Shown: one piece after another, positions 43,272-51,688 of the stretch
Position numbering within the stretch: the first letter of the stretch is position 1
Layout: every line of letters starts with the position of its first letter
Source of the DNA: RGIG3178 sp964533965
Lineage (GTDB): Bacteria > Bacillota > Clostridia > Christensenellales > QAND01
Assembly (NCBI GenBank): GCA_964533965.1
Contig: CAZHNN010000008.1
Coordinates: 1 to 64,000, forward strand
DNA length: 64,000 nt
Direction of reading: 5' to 3'
Program-made: the position numbers and the translations under genes
The notes under the pieces: model-generated
Database searches by the model: none
Seen by the model: only the letters and a program-made list of their open reading frames with translations
What the model was told of the DNA's origin: nothing

Positions 43272-43979
43272 CTAGCACCTGACATTTTTACGCTTGAATC
43301 CTAGCCGTCCCTTGTCCACTGCTTTTTGGATTTCATCAGCCGCCACTGGGACGCTGCATTTGGTTTTGCCCCGGTATACGTCTACAATTCCGATGGCATT
43401 TGCAACGGATAGCGCTTTTTCATGCAACGGAATATAGGAAACGCCCACAGTTGAGATAAAATTATTCATGGCGTATTTGGCGCGATCAGGGCTGCTGTGA
43501 ATCGTTTTCTCCACCTTTTCGAGCATTGCTTTCAGCTTTTCCCTGTCAAACTCCTCATCCTTGCGGTTGCCCAACAGCCAGCAATAGCAGCTATATCCGG
43601 CAGACACAAACAATTCCTTGTCGGTTGCAATCCATCTGTCGGAAACAGACTGCGCAAAATCCGTTTCCGCAAGCGTTACAGCCACGATAAAATCTGAAAT
43701 CATGTAAAAATAGGCGTCTTCCATCCATCTGTCAAAATCCGCTTCGGTCATGGCTTTTGGGTCTGCAATCATACCGGCAAGATACATGGCATCATAATTG
43801 CCGGTAGCGTAAAGCTCCTCCGCAAGCGCCTGATTTGTCCTGATTTTCTTGGCAATCGGCTTCATCGCGCCGGTTGCGACTCCAAAAAGCGGTTCGTGCG
43901 CGCCCTGTTGCATATATACTTTTTTGGTTCGCTCCGAACCCAGTGATGCAAGTTCCTGTAAAACTGTTTGAACGTCCAC
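43272..43979 (-). CDS. AlkD-like DNA alkylation repair protein
   Basis: A 235-aa all-helical HEAT-like-repeat protein of the DNA alkylation repair family, whose characterised members are glycosylases removing bulky or cationic N3/N7-alkyl purines. The family segments MKPIAKKI, FYMISDFIV and DRWIATDKELFVSAGYSCYCWL are recognisable. The open frame extends eight codons further, but AAGG lies 8 bases before a GTG at 43979, which I prefer. Convergent with tex. Confidence 0.82.
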   Translation of the reverse strand: MDVQTVLQELASLGSERTKKVYMQQGAHEPLFGVATGAMKPIAKKIRTNQALAEELYATGNYDAMYLAGMIADPKAMTEADFDRWMEDAYFYMISDFIVAVTLAETDFAQSVSDRWIATDKELFVSAGYSCYCWLLGNRKDEEFDREKLKAMLEKVEKTIHSSPDRAKYAMNNFISTVGVSYIPLHEKALSVANAIGIVDVYRGKTKCSVPVAADEIQKAVDKGRLGFKRKNVRC

Positions 43980-44038
43980 AGAAATCACCTTTCGATCAGT
44001 CAATGTTAATTATCTTCACTCGCAGTACACATCCGTTT

Positions 44039-44890
44039 TTATTCAACGATCCTATACGCAATCCCAAACAAGCCAGGTCCCGTATGCACGCCCAAAACGG
44101 GGCTGACTTGTCCCGAATAGAGATTTCGTAAACCATTCAGGTTTTTTAAAGAGGCAAAGACTTCCTTTGCCACATCCTTTGCGCCTCCCTGCAGCACTGC
44201 AACGTCAGCCATTTTTCCCGCCACCAATTCACCGACTGATTCTTTTATTTTGTCAATCGCCTTGGCATAGCTTCGCGTCTTAGCAAGCGTGATGTATTTG
44301 CCGTCTTCATTCATCGTGATGACCGGAACAAGCCCCAATAATTTCCCAACGGTACCGGCTACCAGGCCAATTCTGCCGCCTTTGATCAGATAGGTAAGCG
44401 TTGGCATGCAGAAGAACACATTGGTCTTCTTCCATTCATCCTTCAAGGCGTTTACAAGTTCGTTTGCGGATAAGCCTTTTTCGTTCAATTCAACGGCATG
44501 CATCACTTGAAAGCCCAAAGCGAGCGAAAGACGGCGGCTGTCGATGACATGCACCGTCAACCCTTCCACATCCCCTTCGCACAGGCGCATAACATCGTAC
44601 GTTCCGCTAAGGCCCGATGAGATGCACAGAACGATGGCTTCTTTGTAACCCTCAGCCTTGACTTGTTCGAATACCTGTCGGACATACTCCGGCGCGGGCT
44701 GCGAAGTGGTGGGGATCACCTCCGGCATACCGTCATACACCTCGTCGGGCATGATATCCACGCCGTCCAGAAATTGACCCTTGGGCATGTGTACCTGCAG
44801 CGGTATCATAAAAACATGATGCTGCTCAAGGTATTCTTTGGGTAAGTCGCTGGTACTGTCGGTAATGATAGCTATTCTGCTTTTTGTCAT
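44039..44890 (-). CDS. DegV family fatty-acid-binding protein
   Basis: A 283-aa DegV protein. Family members bind fatty acids (FakB type) and present them to a fatty-acid kinase. Conserved elements: IAIITDSTSDLP at the N-terminus, TSQPAPE, ISSGLSGTY, and the C-terminal GVHTGPGLFG. Of two adjacent ATGs, 44890 is 7 bases from AAGGAG and is chosen. It follows the DmsB-like gene on the same strand by 120 bases. Confidence 0.9.
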   Translation of the reverse strand: MTKSRIAIITDSTSDLPKEYLEQHHVFMIPLQVHMPKGQFLDGVDIMPDEVYDGMPEVIPTTSQPAPEYVRQVFEQVKAEGYKEAIVLCISSGLSGTYDVMRLCEGDVEGLTVHVIDSRRLSLALGFQVMHAVELNEKGLSANELVNALKDEWKKTNVFFCMPTLTYLIKGGRIGLVAGTVGKLLGLVPVITMNEDGKYITLAKTRSYAKAIDKIKESVGELVAGKMADVAVLQGGAKDVAKEVFASLKNLNGLRNLYSGQVSPVLGVHTGPGLFGIAYRIVE

Positions 44891-45010
44891 CATAATGCTC
44901 CTTCTACACATGCTCGACAAGCGCACTCATTTGCCCATGGTAGTATTCCAACAAACAGATTGCTCTATCGAAGTGGTGATCCTTGGTTTTAGTGGTGACA
45001 ACGTTGACAT

Positions 45011-45724
45011 CTATGGCTTGCTTCGCAAATCCTTATTCTTATATACCTGGTTTGGCTTTACGTGTTCCTTTGTTAGCGGCGATATATCCGGCAGCGCATC
45101 CTGTGCCCAAGTAGCCGCATCAGGATATTTCTTTTTCAATTCCTCCATAGGGCCCGCATCCAATGCACGCATCCGGCAAGCCGCCACACAGGCAGGCTTT
45201 AAGCCACTTTCTATGCGGTCTGCACAGAGATCGCATTTACGAACCGTCGGTTTCTGGCTAACTTCATGGTTTCGTGGGTCATCGTAGAATTGCGGCGCAC
45301 CAAAAGGGCATGCCTTGGCGCAAAGCATACAGCCAATGCAGGGATGATTCTCGTCCGTCAGTACAAGTCCTCGCTGGGGTTCCTTATACAGGTGCCCGGC
45401 CGGACAAGCGGGAACACATGCCGGGTTTTCACAATGCCCGCAGGATACCGTCCAATATGATACATCCACCTTTGGCCATTTGCCATGCTCCGTAGCGAAC
45501 ACATGACGATACTGCTCCTTCATACGGTAGCGGTTCAGGATCTCGTCGTTGCCTTGATGTGTACCCGCCGTTACCGGGTCGCGCGGCAGTCCTGTTTCCC
45601 ATATCAAGTCGGGATACAGCGCCGCATCGCCGCGTTCGTCCTCATTCCATGCCTGGCAGGCCAGTATGCAGGTCTTGCAGCCGATGCACCTCGTCTGGTC
45701 AAGATAAAAACCCCATCGACTCAT
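45011..45724 (-). CDS. DmsB-like four-cluster ferredoxin subunit
   Basis: A 237-aa electron-transfer subunit with four cysteine groups for four [4Fe-4S] clusters: CIGCKTCILAC near the start, CGHCENPACVPAC, CIGCMLCAKAC, and CDLC with CVAAC. Typical of the B subunit of DMSO-reductase-family complexes. The start ATG overlaps the catalytic subunit's stop by 4 bases (ATGA), so stoichiometric synthesis is expected. No membrane-anchor (DmsC/NrfD) gene follows; the next gene is degV. Confidence 0.9.
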   Translation of the reverse strand: MSRWGFYLDQTRCIGCKTCILACQAWNEDERGDAALYPDLIWETGLPRDPVTAGTHQGNDEILNRYRMKEQYRHVFATEHGKWPKVDVSYWTVSCGHCENPACVPACPAGHLYKEPQRGLVLTDENHPCIGCMLCAKACPFGAPQFYDDPRNHEVSQKPTVRKCDLCADRIESGLKPACVAACRMRALDAGPMEELKKKYPDAATWAQDALPDISPLTKEHVKPNQVYKNKDLRSKP

Positions 45725-48198
45725 ACGATTGTTCCTTTCCATGCCCCGGGATTCTCCTTTGATATCCAACACATTCCGCCGTTTGCGTGCAAGCCGAGGC
45801 CGCTCGTGGCTGGATCGAATATTCCCGCGGCACAGTTGATTGTGATGGTGTTCGGATTGCCGCCCCAGTCAACAGGTGTCCGAACGATTTCCGGCCCATT
45901 GCCCAAATCAAGATAAGCATCATAAAACTCGCTTACGCTTGGCCTGTAATATACGCCTTCCGGGATGGACACTACCCCCGGACAAACAAGGCGTGACAGC
46001 TGCGCACGCACGCGAATGCACCCTACCTGCGAATAGGCATATACCCAATCTCCGTGCTCAATCCCGCGTATTTGTGCATCGTCCGGATGCATGGTAACAC
46101 CATGCGGAAACTGATCGCGCAGCATGGGAAGCTCATCATACAGCGTATTGGATCTGTGGGATACATGCGGTGTGACAAATTGCAGCGGCGCATCCGGCCC
46201 CGTCAATTCCTGCATGCATTCATAACCTTGATCCAACGGCACATACTGCGCCCGATATGCCGCAGAGCGCTTTCGCTCATTAAGATATGGGGAATAGAAA
46301 TTGATCCGTCCGGTATCGTTCGGAAACGTTCCCGGTTGGATGTTTGCATTCAGCGTGGGGATCTTTTCATGGTCCGCAGGAAGGCGCTCTATCCCCTTTT
46401 CCATAAGCCCGGTGAAAGTCGGTTTTGTATAGGAAGGATACAAGTCGGTATATGCTTTGGGAGGCTTAGCCTGTTCCCATTGCGCAGCCAGCGCACTGTC
46501 AAAGTCATATTCCTCGATCACCGGGATGCCCAGCCTTTTGGCAAGTTCGTAATTGATCCAGTCGTCCGACCGGCAGTCAAACAGCGGGTCAATGATCCCC
46601 TGCACCAGTCCAACGTCACCGCCGGGCGTCGTATAGAGCTTAGAAAGCTCAAAGTCCATTCTACTGGGCAGGAGAATATCGGACCATTGTGCCATAGCTG
46701 TCATCTCAAGCTCGTAGGACACGATATGCTTTAGTTTTTGCCAGGCGTATCTTCGCCGGTTGATATTGGGATTTTGGTTAAACGTGTTGTAATGTCCGGC
46801 CCCGCGCACCAGCATCTCCAGATGCAGCCTGCCTTTAGGTCCGATGTCGATGCCGTTTATAGCCAACACGTCGGCTCGAAGCTGCTCGGGCGTTCGGGCG
46901 TCACGGCCATGTAGGATGATATCGTCGATGAAATTGTGACCAAATGTAATCGGCGCATAGGCCTTTGCCAAAATGGGGTTTTGCTTATCCGATAGCTTAT
47001 ATGAATAGCCGTCCGTCGGGTCGACTACGCCAAAGCTGCCACCGCGTTGGATTAGATTGCCCGTCATCGCGGATAGGCAGACCATAAGCCAGCAGAAATA
47101 CATTCCGTATTTCGTGCGTTGCGGCCCTGTTGCCACAGCTTGAAAAATGTAAGCGGGTTTTTTCGTAGCATACGCGATAGCAAGGCGCTCAATGTCAGAG
47201 CGTTCGGCTCCGGTGATTGCCTGTGCCCACTCAAGCACGCCGTTATAACCGCCATGTGTGGCTTCCAATTCGTCCAGATATTCCACAAACGACTGCCCTT
47301 CCGGTGTGGTAAATACCTGCCCGGCATACGGTGTTTTATTCAATGGATTCTTTGCTGTAGACTGGCTAACGACCGTATCATTGGGATAAAAGCCGAAACA
47401 CTGCGCCCGGATAAATGTGTCATCATGAAGGTTGCGCCGATAGATTACATTTGCCATCGCGCTGAGCATCGCACCGTCGGTACCTGGGCGTACGCCTATA
47501 AATCCGGGGAATTCCTTTGTATCTGTTGCAAGCTGACCTGCCGTGGCGGTGTAGCGTGATTCCACGATGCAAACCGGCACGCCCGCTTCCTTTGCCTTTG
47601 TCAAATAAAACGGCATATCTGCCATCGTTGCCTGGATATCTTTTCCCCAGATCAGCACCATTTGCGCGTCTTCGACAAGGCGTACGGGCGCACCTGGTAC
47701 ACGGCCGCCCAAGGCTGCAAAGTGTGCCGCATCCCCGTTGCCCGACGATGGATTGCCAAAGCCGTTCATCCATGGCCCCAGGTAACGGCCCACACCGTAT
47801 TTCTCCCACATCGGCATGTAGCCCAAATCATCCATGCGGCGAAGCATCTCATGGTACCAAAGGGTTACCGTATCCAATGCTTCGTCCCACGTAATGCGCG
47901 TGAAGCCTGACATATTGCCGCGCTCAATGGTCTGTTTCATCGGAAACTGCAGGCGCATGGGGCTATAGGTGCGGTTCTTTTCGGCAAATCCCTTGATGCA
48001 GGCGCGCCGCTGGATATCCTGCAAGGATTCGTCAGCTTCGGCACTCACTTCCCGCGGGATATCTCCCGCAGAGGTGATCCGTGTGATTCGGCCATTATTG
48101 GTAAAAACCTTGAGCAGGCATCCTGCCGAGCAATGGCTGCGGTGCATTGTGCATGTTACGGTATGGCTCTGCTCCACGGATCGCAAGTCATCCTGCAT
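45721..48198 (-). CDS. DMSO-reductase-family molybdo/tungstopterin oxidoreductase, catalytic subunit
   Basis: An 825-aa bis-pterin enzyme. The N-terminal Fe-S motif reads C16-X6-C23-X3-C27 with C67; H19-X3-C23-X3-C27 would instead match the His-first pattern of nitrate-reductase-like enzymes. Pterin-binding stretches (WGKDIQATMADMP, GVRPGTDGAM) and the C-terminal cap (MHPDDAQIRGIEHGDW) are recognisable. There is no twin-arginine signal, so it is probably cytoplasmic. The start ATG 48198 has AAGGGGA. Substrate unknown. It partners the DmsB-like gene and is divergent from mobA. Confidence 0.86.
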   Translation of the reverse strand: MQDDLRSVEQSHTVTCTMHRSHCSAGCLLKVFTNNGRITRITSAGDIPREVSAEADESLQDIQRRACIKGFAEKNRTYSPMRLQFPMKQTIERGNMSGFTRITWDEALDTVTLWYHEMLRRMDDLGYMPMWEKYGVGRYLGPWMNGFGNPSSGNGDAAHFAALGGRVPGAPVRLVEDAQMVLIWGKDIQATMADMPFYLTKAKEAGVPVCIVESRYTATAGQLATDTKEFPGFIGVRPGTDGAMLSAMANVIYRRNLHDDTFIRAQCFGFYPNDTVVSQSTAKNPLNKTPYAGQVFTTPEGQSFVEYLDELEATHGGYNGVLEWAQAITGAERSDIERLAIAYATKKPAYIFQAVATGPQRTKYGMYFCWLMVCLSAMTGNLIQRGGSFGVVDPTDGYSYKLSDKQNPILAKAYAPITFGHNFIDDIILHGRDARTPEQLRADVLAINGIDIGPKGRLHLEMLVRGAGHYNTFNQNPNINRRRYAWQKLKHIVSYELEMTAMAQWSDILLPSRMDFELSKLYTTPGGDVGLVQGIIDPLFDCRSDDWINYELAKRLGIPVIEEYDFDSALAAQWEQAKPPKAYTDLYPSYTKPTFTGLMEKGIERLPADHEKIPTLNANIQPGTFPNDTGRINFYSPYLNERKRSAAYRAQYVPLDQGYECMQELTGPDAPLQFVTPHVSHRSNTLYDELPMLRDQFPHGVTMHPDDAQIRGIEHGDWVYAYSQVGCIRVRAQLSRLVCPGVVSIPEGVYYRPSVSEFYDAYLDLGNGPEIVRTPVDWGGNPNTITINCAAGIFDPATSGLGLHANGGMCWISKENPGAWKGTIV

Positions 48199-48238
48199 AA
48201 CCGCATTCCCCTTTGGCATGTACTTTGAACTCCGATTT

Positions 48239-48251
48239 ATTGTAACACAAT
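48239..48251. promoter_or_regulatory. palindrome between the dmsA-like gene and mobA
   Basis: ATTGT-AAC-ACAAT, a perfect 5-bp dyad. It overlaps the minus-strand TGTTACAAT (possible extended -10 of the dmsA-like gene) and lies just upstream of the mobA -10, where a regulator could affect both. Confidence 0.35.
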
Positions 48252-48254
48252 CCA

Positions 48255-48263
48255 TGGTATAAT
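48255..48263 (+). promoter_or_regulatory. extended -10 promoter of mobA
   Basis: TGGTATAAT, an extended -10 with consensus TATAAT, about 50 bases upstream of the mobA start; no clear -35 at 17 bases. Confidence 0.6.
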
Positions 48264-48313
48264 CACATCATCGGCAAAGCGCCGGTTGAAGGCATATTGA
48301 AAGGGAGATGTGT

Positions 48314-48916
48314 TTGCAGACATCACGGGCTATCATCCTCTGCGGCGGACAAAGCTCCCGTATGGGTATGGACAAGGTCACCTTACGGGATGCGCAGGGA
48401 CGGTATCTGTTGGAAGGCATGGTCGATACGCTGCTAAACCGTTTTGACGAAGTGGCACTCATCCGACGGGAGAATATGGCTTTGCCCTTTTCGAATAGCC
48501 GGGTCTTTGTGGTGCAGGATCTCCCCGGTGCCGACGGGCCTCTCTGTGGCATCTGTTCGGGTCTCTTTAGCGCAAAAGGCTATGTGTTTGTTGCCGCATG
48601 CGATATGCCGAACATTAGTATCCCGATCATCGACGCTATGATAAACGCCTTATGCGCAAATCCCAAAGCCGCCATCTGTGCTGGCACGGCGGAGGAGTTT
48701 ATCCAGCCCTTTCATGCGTTTTACCACGCCAGTCTATACGAACAAATGCTGCCCAAAATCGGCAATACCTCTCCAACACGCTTTATTCGATCCCAGCCGC
48801 ATATACTGTTGCCGGAATCCGTGTTGCGGGCATTTTCCCCCGACCTTGACATCTTCACCAACTTGAATCGACCGGATAACTATCACCGCCATATCCGGTA
48901 TGACCTGAAGAGTTAG
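48314..48916 (+). CDS. mobA: molybdenum cofactor guanylyltransferase
   Basis: A 200-aa nucleotidyltransferase that converts Mo-molybdopterin to the guanine dinucleotide form needed by DMSO-reductase-family enzymes. The N-terminal GTP-binding motif LCGGQSSRMGMDK, DLPGADGPLCGI and CDMP with metal-binding Asp are present. GGGAG lies 6 bases from a TTG at 48314 but touches an ATG at 48308, so TTG is the likely start. Its divergent neighbour encodes a probable client enzyme. Confidence 0.9.
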   Translation: MQTSRAIILCGGQSSRMGMDKVTLRDAQGRYLLEGMVDTLLNRFDEVALIRRENMALPFSNSRVFVVQDLPGADGPLCGICSGLFSAKGYVFVAACDMPNISIPIIDAMINALCANPKAAICAGTAEEFIQPFHAFYHASLYEQMLPKIGNTSPTRFIRSQPHILLPESVLRAFSPDLDIFTNLNRPDNYHRHIRYDLKS

Positions 48917-48974
48917 CCACGTTCAAAAGCCGTACTTCGCTTCTTATTAGCTTCCAAATGGATCAACGATAAAA

Positions 48975-49003
48975 GAAAAGAAGGGCTTTCACCCTTCTTA
49001 ATT
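48975..49003. terminator. bidirectional terminator between mobA and the Moco operon
   Basis: AAGAAGGG (48978-48985), loop CTTTCA, CCCTTCTT (48992-48999), T-rich on each outer side. Converging genes end on both sides. Confidence 0.8.
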
Positions 49004-49014
49004 TATACGCTTTC

Positions 49015-49950
49015 CTATTCCGCTTGCTCGTTTGTCCTCGCGCACTCGAACGCCTCGCCCCTGAGCGTCTCCACCGCGTGCGGCAGCGCGGGCTTGATGA
49101 TGTCCACGCACTCACGCACAGCCTGCGGGCTTCCCGGCATGTTGATGATCAGCGTCTTCTTGCGGATGCCCGCCGTCGCCCGGGAGAGCATCGCCTTCTT
49201 CGTGATCTTCATGCTTTCGCTGCGGATCGCTTCGGGAATTCCCGGCACAAGCCTTTCAACGACGTCCAGCGTGGCTTCGGGCGTGACATCCCGTGGGGCA
49301 AATCCGGTGCCGCCGCTGGTGAAAACGATGTCGACTTCTCCCGAATCGCATAGCATCCGAAGCTCGTTAGCAATCTGATCCCTCTCGTCGGGAATCACGA
49401 TGATCTTCACCACATGCGCAACATCCTTGACCGCGTCCTCAAGAGCAGGTCCGCTGGCGTCGGGCCGGATGCCCGCTGAGCCCTTGTCACTTGCAATGAG
49501 AATGGCCGCGCGTATATCCGGCAGGATCGTGATCTCATCCCCCGGTTTGATCTGCGCTTCTTTTATAACCTTCACGAAAATGCCCTCCGTCGGCATGATG
49601 CACATGCCAACCTTGTGGTAAATCTCGCAGTGTTGGTGGCATTCCTTGCCGATCTGCGTCACCTCCACGATCGCATCGCCGATTTTCAGGCGTTTGCCGA
49701 CCGGCAGCGTGTACAGCTCAATGCCTTCTGTGGTGATATTCTCGGCAAATTTACCGGGCGTGAGATCCTCAACACCCAGCGCTATCATCTTGTCCACGCT
49801 CTCCTGTGCCAACAGGCTTATCTGACGGTGCCAGTTGCCCGCATGCGCGTCGCCCATAATCCCGGCGTCCCGCTTCAACTGTCCTGTTTCTGTAGGATAT
49901 TTGAATGTACCCTTTTTCTCGCTGATGTTGATGGACAATACCTTTGCCAT
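49015..49950 (-). CDS. MOSC domain - MogA/MoaB fusion protein
   Basis: A 311-aa two-domain protein. Residues 1 to about 145 form a MOSC domain (GDAHAGNWHRQISLL, GKECHQHCEIYHKVGMC), a fold that handles sulphur or pterin groups in cofactor enzymes. From about 148 to the end is a MogA/MoaB-type domain (LIASDKGSAG, FTSGGTGFAPRDVTPEA, MPGSPQAVRE) that adenylylates molybdopterin. ATG at 49950 is 8 bases from GGAGG in the end of moaA. Last gene of the tungsten/molybdopterin operon. Confidence 0.88.
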   Translation of the reverse strand: MAKVLSINISEKKGTFKYPTETGQLKRDAGIMGDAHAGNWHRQISLLAQESVDKMIALGVEDLTPGKFAENITTEGIELYTLPVGKRLKIGDAIVEVTQIGKECHQHCEIYHKVGMCIMPTEGIFVKVIKEAQIKPGDEITILPDIRAAILIASDKGSAGIRPDASGPALEDAVKDVAHVVKIIVIPDERDQIANELRMLCDSGEVDIVFTSGGTGFAPRDVTPEATLDVVERLVPGIPEAIRSESMKITKKAMLSRATAGIRKKTLIINMPGSPQAVRECVDIIKPALPHAVETLRGEAFECARTNEQAE

Positions 49951-49954
49951 TTGT

Positions 49955-50905
49955 TTATCCTCCAATCTTGCTCATATCCCTTTTCGGGGCAAACCCGTGT
50001 TCAAATTCATGCCCTACGGGTTTGTTGTAAATCGCGTTCTTGATCGTGTTGAGCAGCAGTTCGTCATCATCGCTTTGAAGTGCCTTCTCCAGCGACACCT
50101 CGCCGTTTCTGCCAAGGCAGGGCCGCAGCGTTCCGTCGGAAAGTACGCGAATGCGGTTGCAGTCGCCGCAGAACTTGTGAGAGATCGGGCTGATGAACCC
50201 GATCCTGCCCATATGCCCTTCGACGCGGTAATCACTCGACGGCTGACCCTTGTACCGGGGTTCCACCGGAACCAGATACGGCCTTGCGGCGATGAGTTCA
50301 TCCGAAGGCACCCTCAGGCTCTCGTCCTGCCCAAGATTCCCCATCGGCATCAGCTCGATGAACCGCACATCCACCGGCCTGTTTTTCGCGAACGCGATGA
50401 AAGCGTCGATCTCATCGTTATTTCTGCCGCGTATGACAACGGCGTTTATTTTGATCGGCAGCAGTCCCGCTGCGATCGCCTCATCGATGCCAAGAAGCAC
50501 CGGTGCAAGCTCGCCCCCCGTCATGCGCTTGAATTTGTCTGGATCAAGCGAATCCATACTGATGTTCAGCCTGTTGAGCCCTGCCGCTTTCAACTCCCCG
50601 GACTTTCCCGGCAAAAGCTGAGCGTTGGTGGTCATCGCTATCTCGTGAACTCCATCAAGGCCGTGAATACGCCGCACGATCTCCACGATGTCTCGTCGCA
50701 GCATAGGCTCTCCGCCCGTCAGGCGAATCTTATCGACGCCAAGCGATACCATGGCTTTGACAATGCGCACGACTTGATCGGTTGAAAGCTCCGCCATCTT
50801 GGGACAAAGCCCTTCGCCAGCCCTGCAATATTCGCATTGGAGCGTACAGCGCTCGGTGAGCGAAAACCGCAAGTATTCGATTTTTCTTCCATGCCTGTCT
50901 ATCAT
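49955..50905 (-). CDS. moaA: GTP 3',8-cyclase MoaA
   Basis: A 316-aa radical SAM enzyme that starts molybdopterin synthesis by cyclising GTP. Radical SAM ligands C20-X3-C24-X2-C27; the C-terminal second cluster site is seen in CGDCNRIRV and LRPC. The family's LRLTGGEP-like segment appears as IRLTGGEPMLRRD. ATG with GAGG 5 bases upstream. It follows moaC by 6 bases, and MoaC performs the next step. Confidence 0.94.
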   Translation of the reverse strand: MIDRHGRKIEYLRFSLTERCTLQCEYCRAGEGLCPKMAELSTDQVVRIVKAMVSLGVDKIRLTGGEPMLRRDIVEIVRRIHGLDGVHEIAMTTNAQLLPGKSGELKAAGLNRLNISMDSLDPDKFKRMTGGELAPVLLGIDEAIAAGLLPIKINAVVIRGRNNDEIDAFIAFAKNRPVDVRFIELMPMGNLGQDESLRVPSDELIAARPYLVPVEPRYKGQPSSDYRVEGHMGRIGFISPISHKFCGDCNRIRVLSDGTLRPCLGRNGEVSLEKALQSDDDELLLNTIKNAIYNKPVGHEFEHGFAPKRDMSKIGG

Positions 50906-50911
50906 AGAACC

Positions 50912-51688
50912 TCACATGTGTTTGACTTTTGCAAAGATGGCGCCGTGCGAAAGGGGGCAATATTCCCCGCTGCCTTTCAGTTCGCAGTCCTCGTAGCAAT
51001 CCTTCTTGCGTGTCACCGTAAAATCATATCCGTCGATCGAAAACCGATCGCCGACATTCAAAGCGTCATAATCGACGTTGTTCGTGATCAGGTCTGCCCG
51101 GAATTTCTGTATGCAGAGTCCCTTGTCACGTTTTTGTTGCATCTTCTCTTGCGCGTTTTTATCAAGCATCGAGACCTCCGTCCCGTCTTTGATAGAAAAT
51201 GCTTCGATGGATGGCGTTTCGCTTCGCCTGTACACGCCGGATCGACCGCCGGATTTTTCCAACAGCATCACGCTTTTGATCTCCATGCCCCGGTCAACCG
51301 CCTTGCACATGTCATAGAGCGTGAGCGCGGCTGTGGATGCCGCAGTTAGCGCTTCCATTTCTACTCCGGTCTCATACGTGCACCCGACTGTGGCAAAAAT
51401 CGCCACCGTGTCCGGTTGTTTGGGCACTATCTCCACCTTGATCGATGTGAGTGGAAGTGGATGGCACAGCGGTATGATCTCGGATGTCTTCTTGGCAGCC
51501 ATAATGCCCGCGATGCGTGCGGTGGCAAATACGTCGCCCTTTTTGATCTTATCCGAGAGGATCAATTCAAGTGTCTGCGGCTGCATCACGACGATAGCCT
51601 GTGCTGTGGCTTCCCGTTTCGTGGCGGATTTTTCGCTGACGTCCACCATGCGCGCGGCGCCCTTCTCGTCGATATGGGTCAGATCCAT
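50912..51688 (-). CDS. moaC: MoaC with C-terminal MOSC-like domain
   Basis: A 258-aa protein. Residues 1 to about 160 are MoaC, cyclic pyranopterin monophosphate synthase (LTHIDEKGAARMVDVSEK, PLCHPLPL, KSGGRSGVYRR). Residues about 165-258 form an extra domain with GLCIQKF, LNVGDRF and KDCYEDCELKGSGEYC, which resembles the MOSC core of the neighbouring fusion (KECHQHCEIYHKVGMC). The Moco gene is overlapped by the upstream gene by 10 bases. The fusion is seen in some anaerobes; its exact role is not known to me. Confidence 0.9.
   Translation of the reverse strand: MDLTHIDEKGAARMVDVSEKSATKREATAQAIVVMQPQTLELILSDKIKKGDVFATARIAGIMAAKKTSEIIPLCHPLPLTSIKVEIVPKQPDTVAIFATVGCTYETGVEMEALTAASTAALTLYDMCKAVDRGMEIKSVMLLEKSGGRSGVYRRSETPSIEAFSIKDGTEVSMLDKNAQEKMQQKRDKGLCIQKFRADLITNNVDYDALNVGDRFSIDGYDFTVTRKKDCYEDCELKGSGEYCPLSHGAIFAKVKHM

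Noticed and set aside
49835..50785. 316-codon open frame opposite moaA
   Set aside because: Antisense shadow; moaA has all motifs on the other strand.
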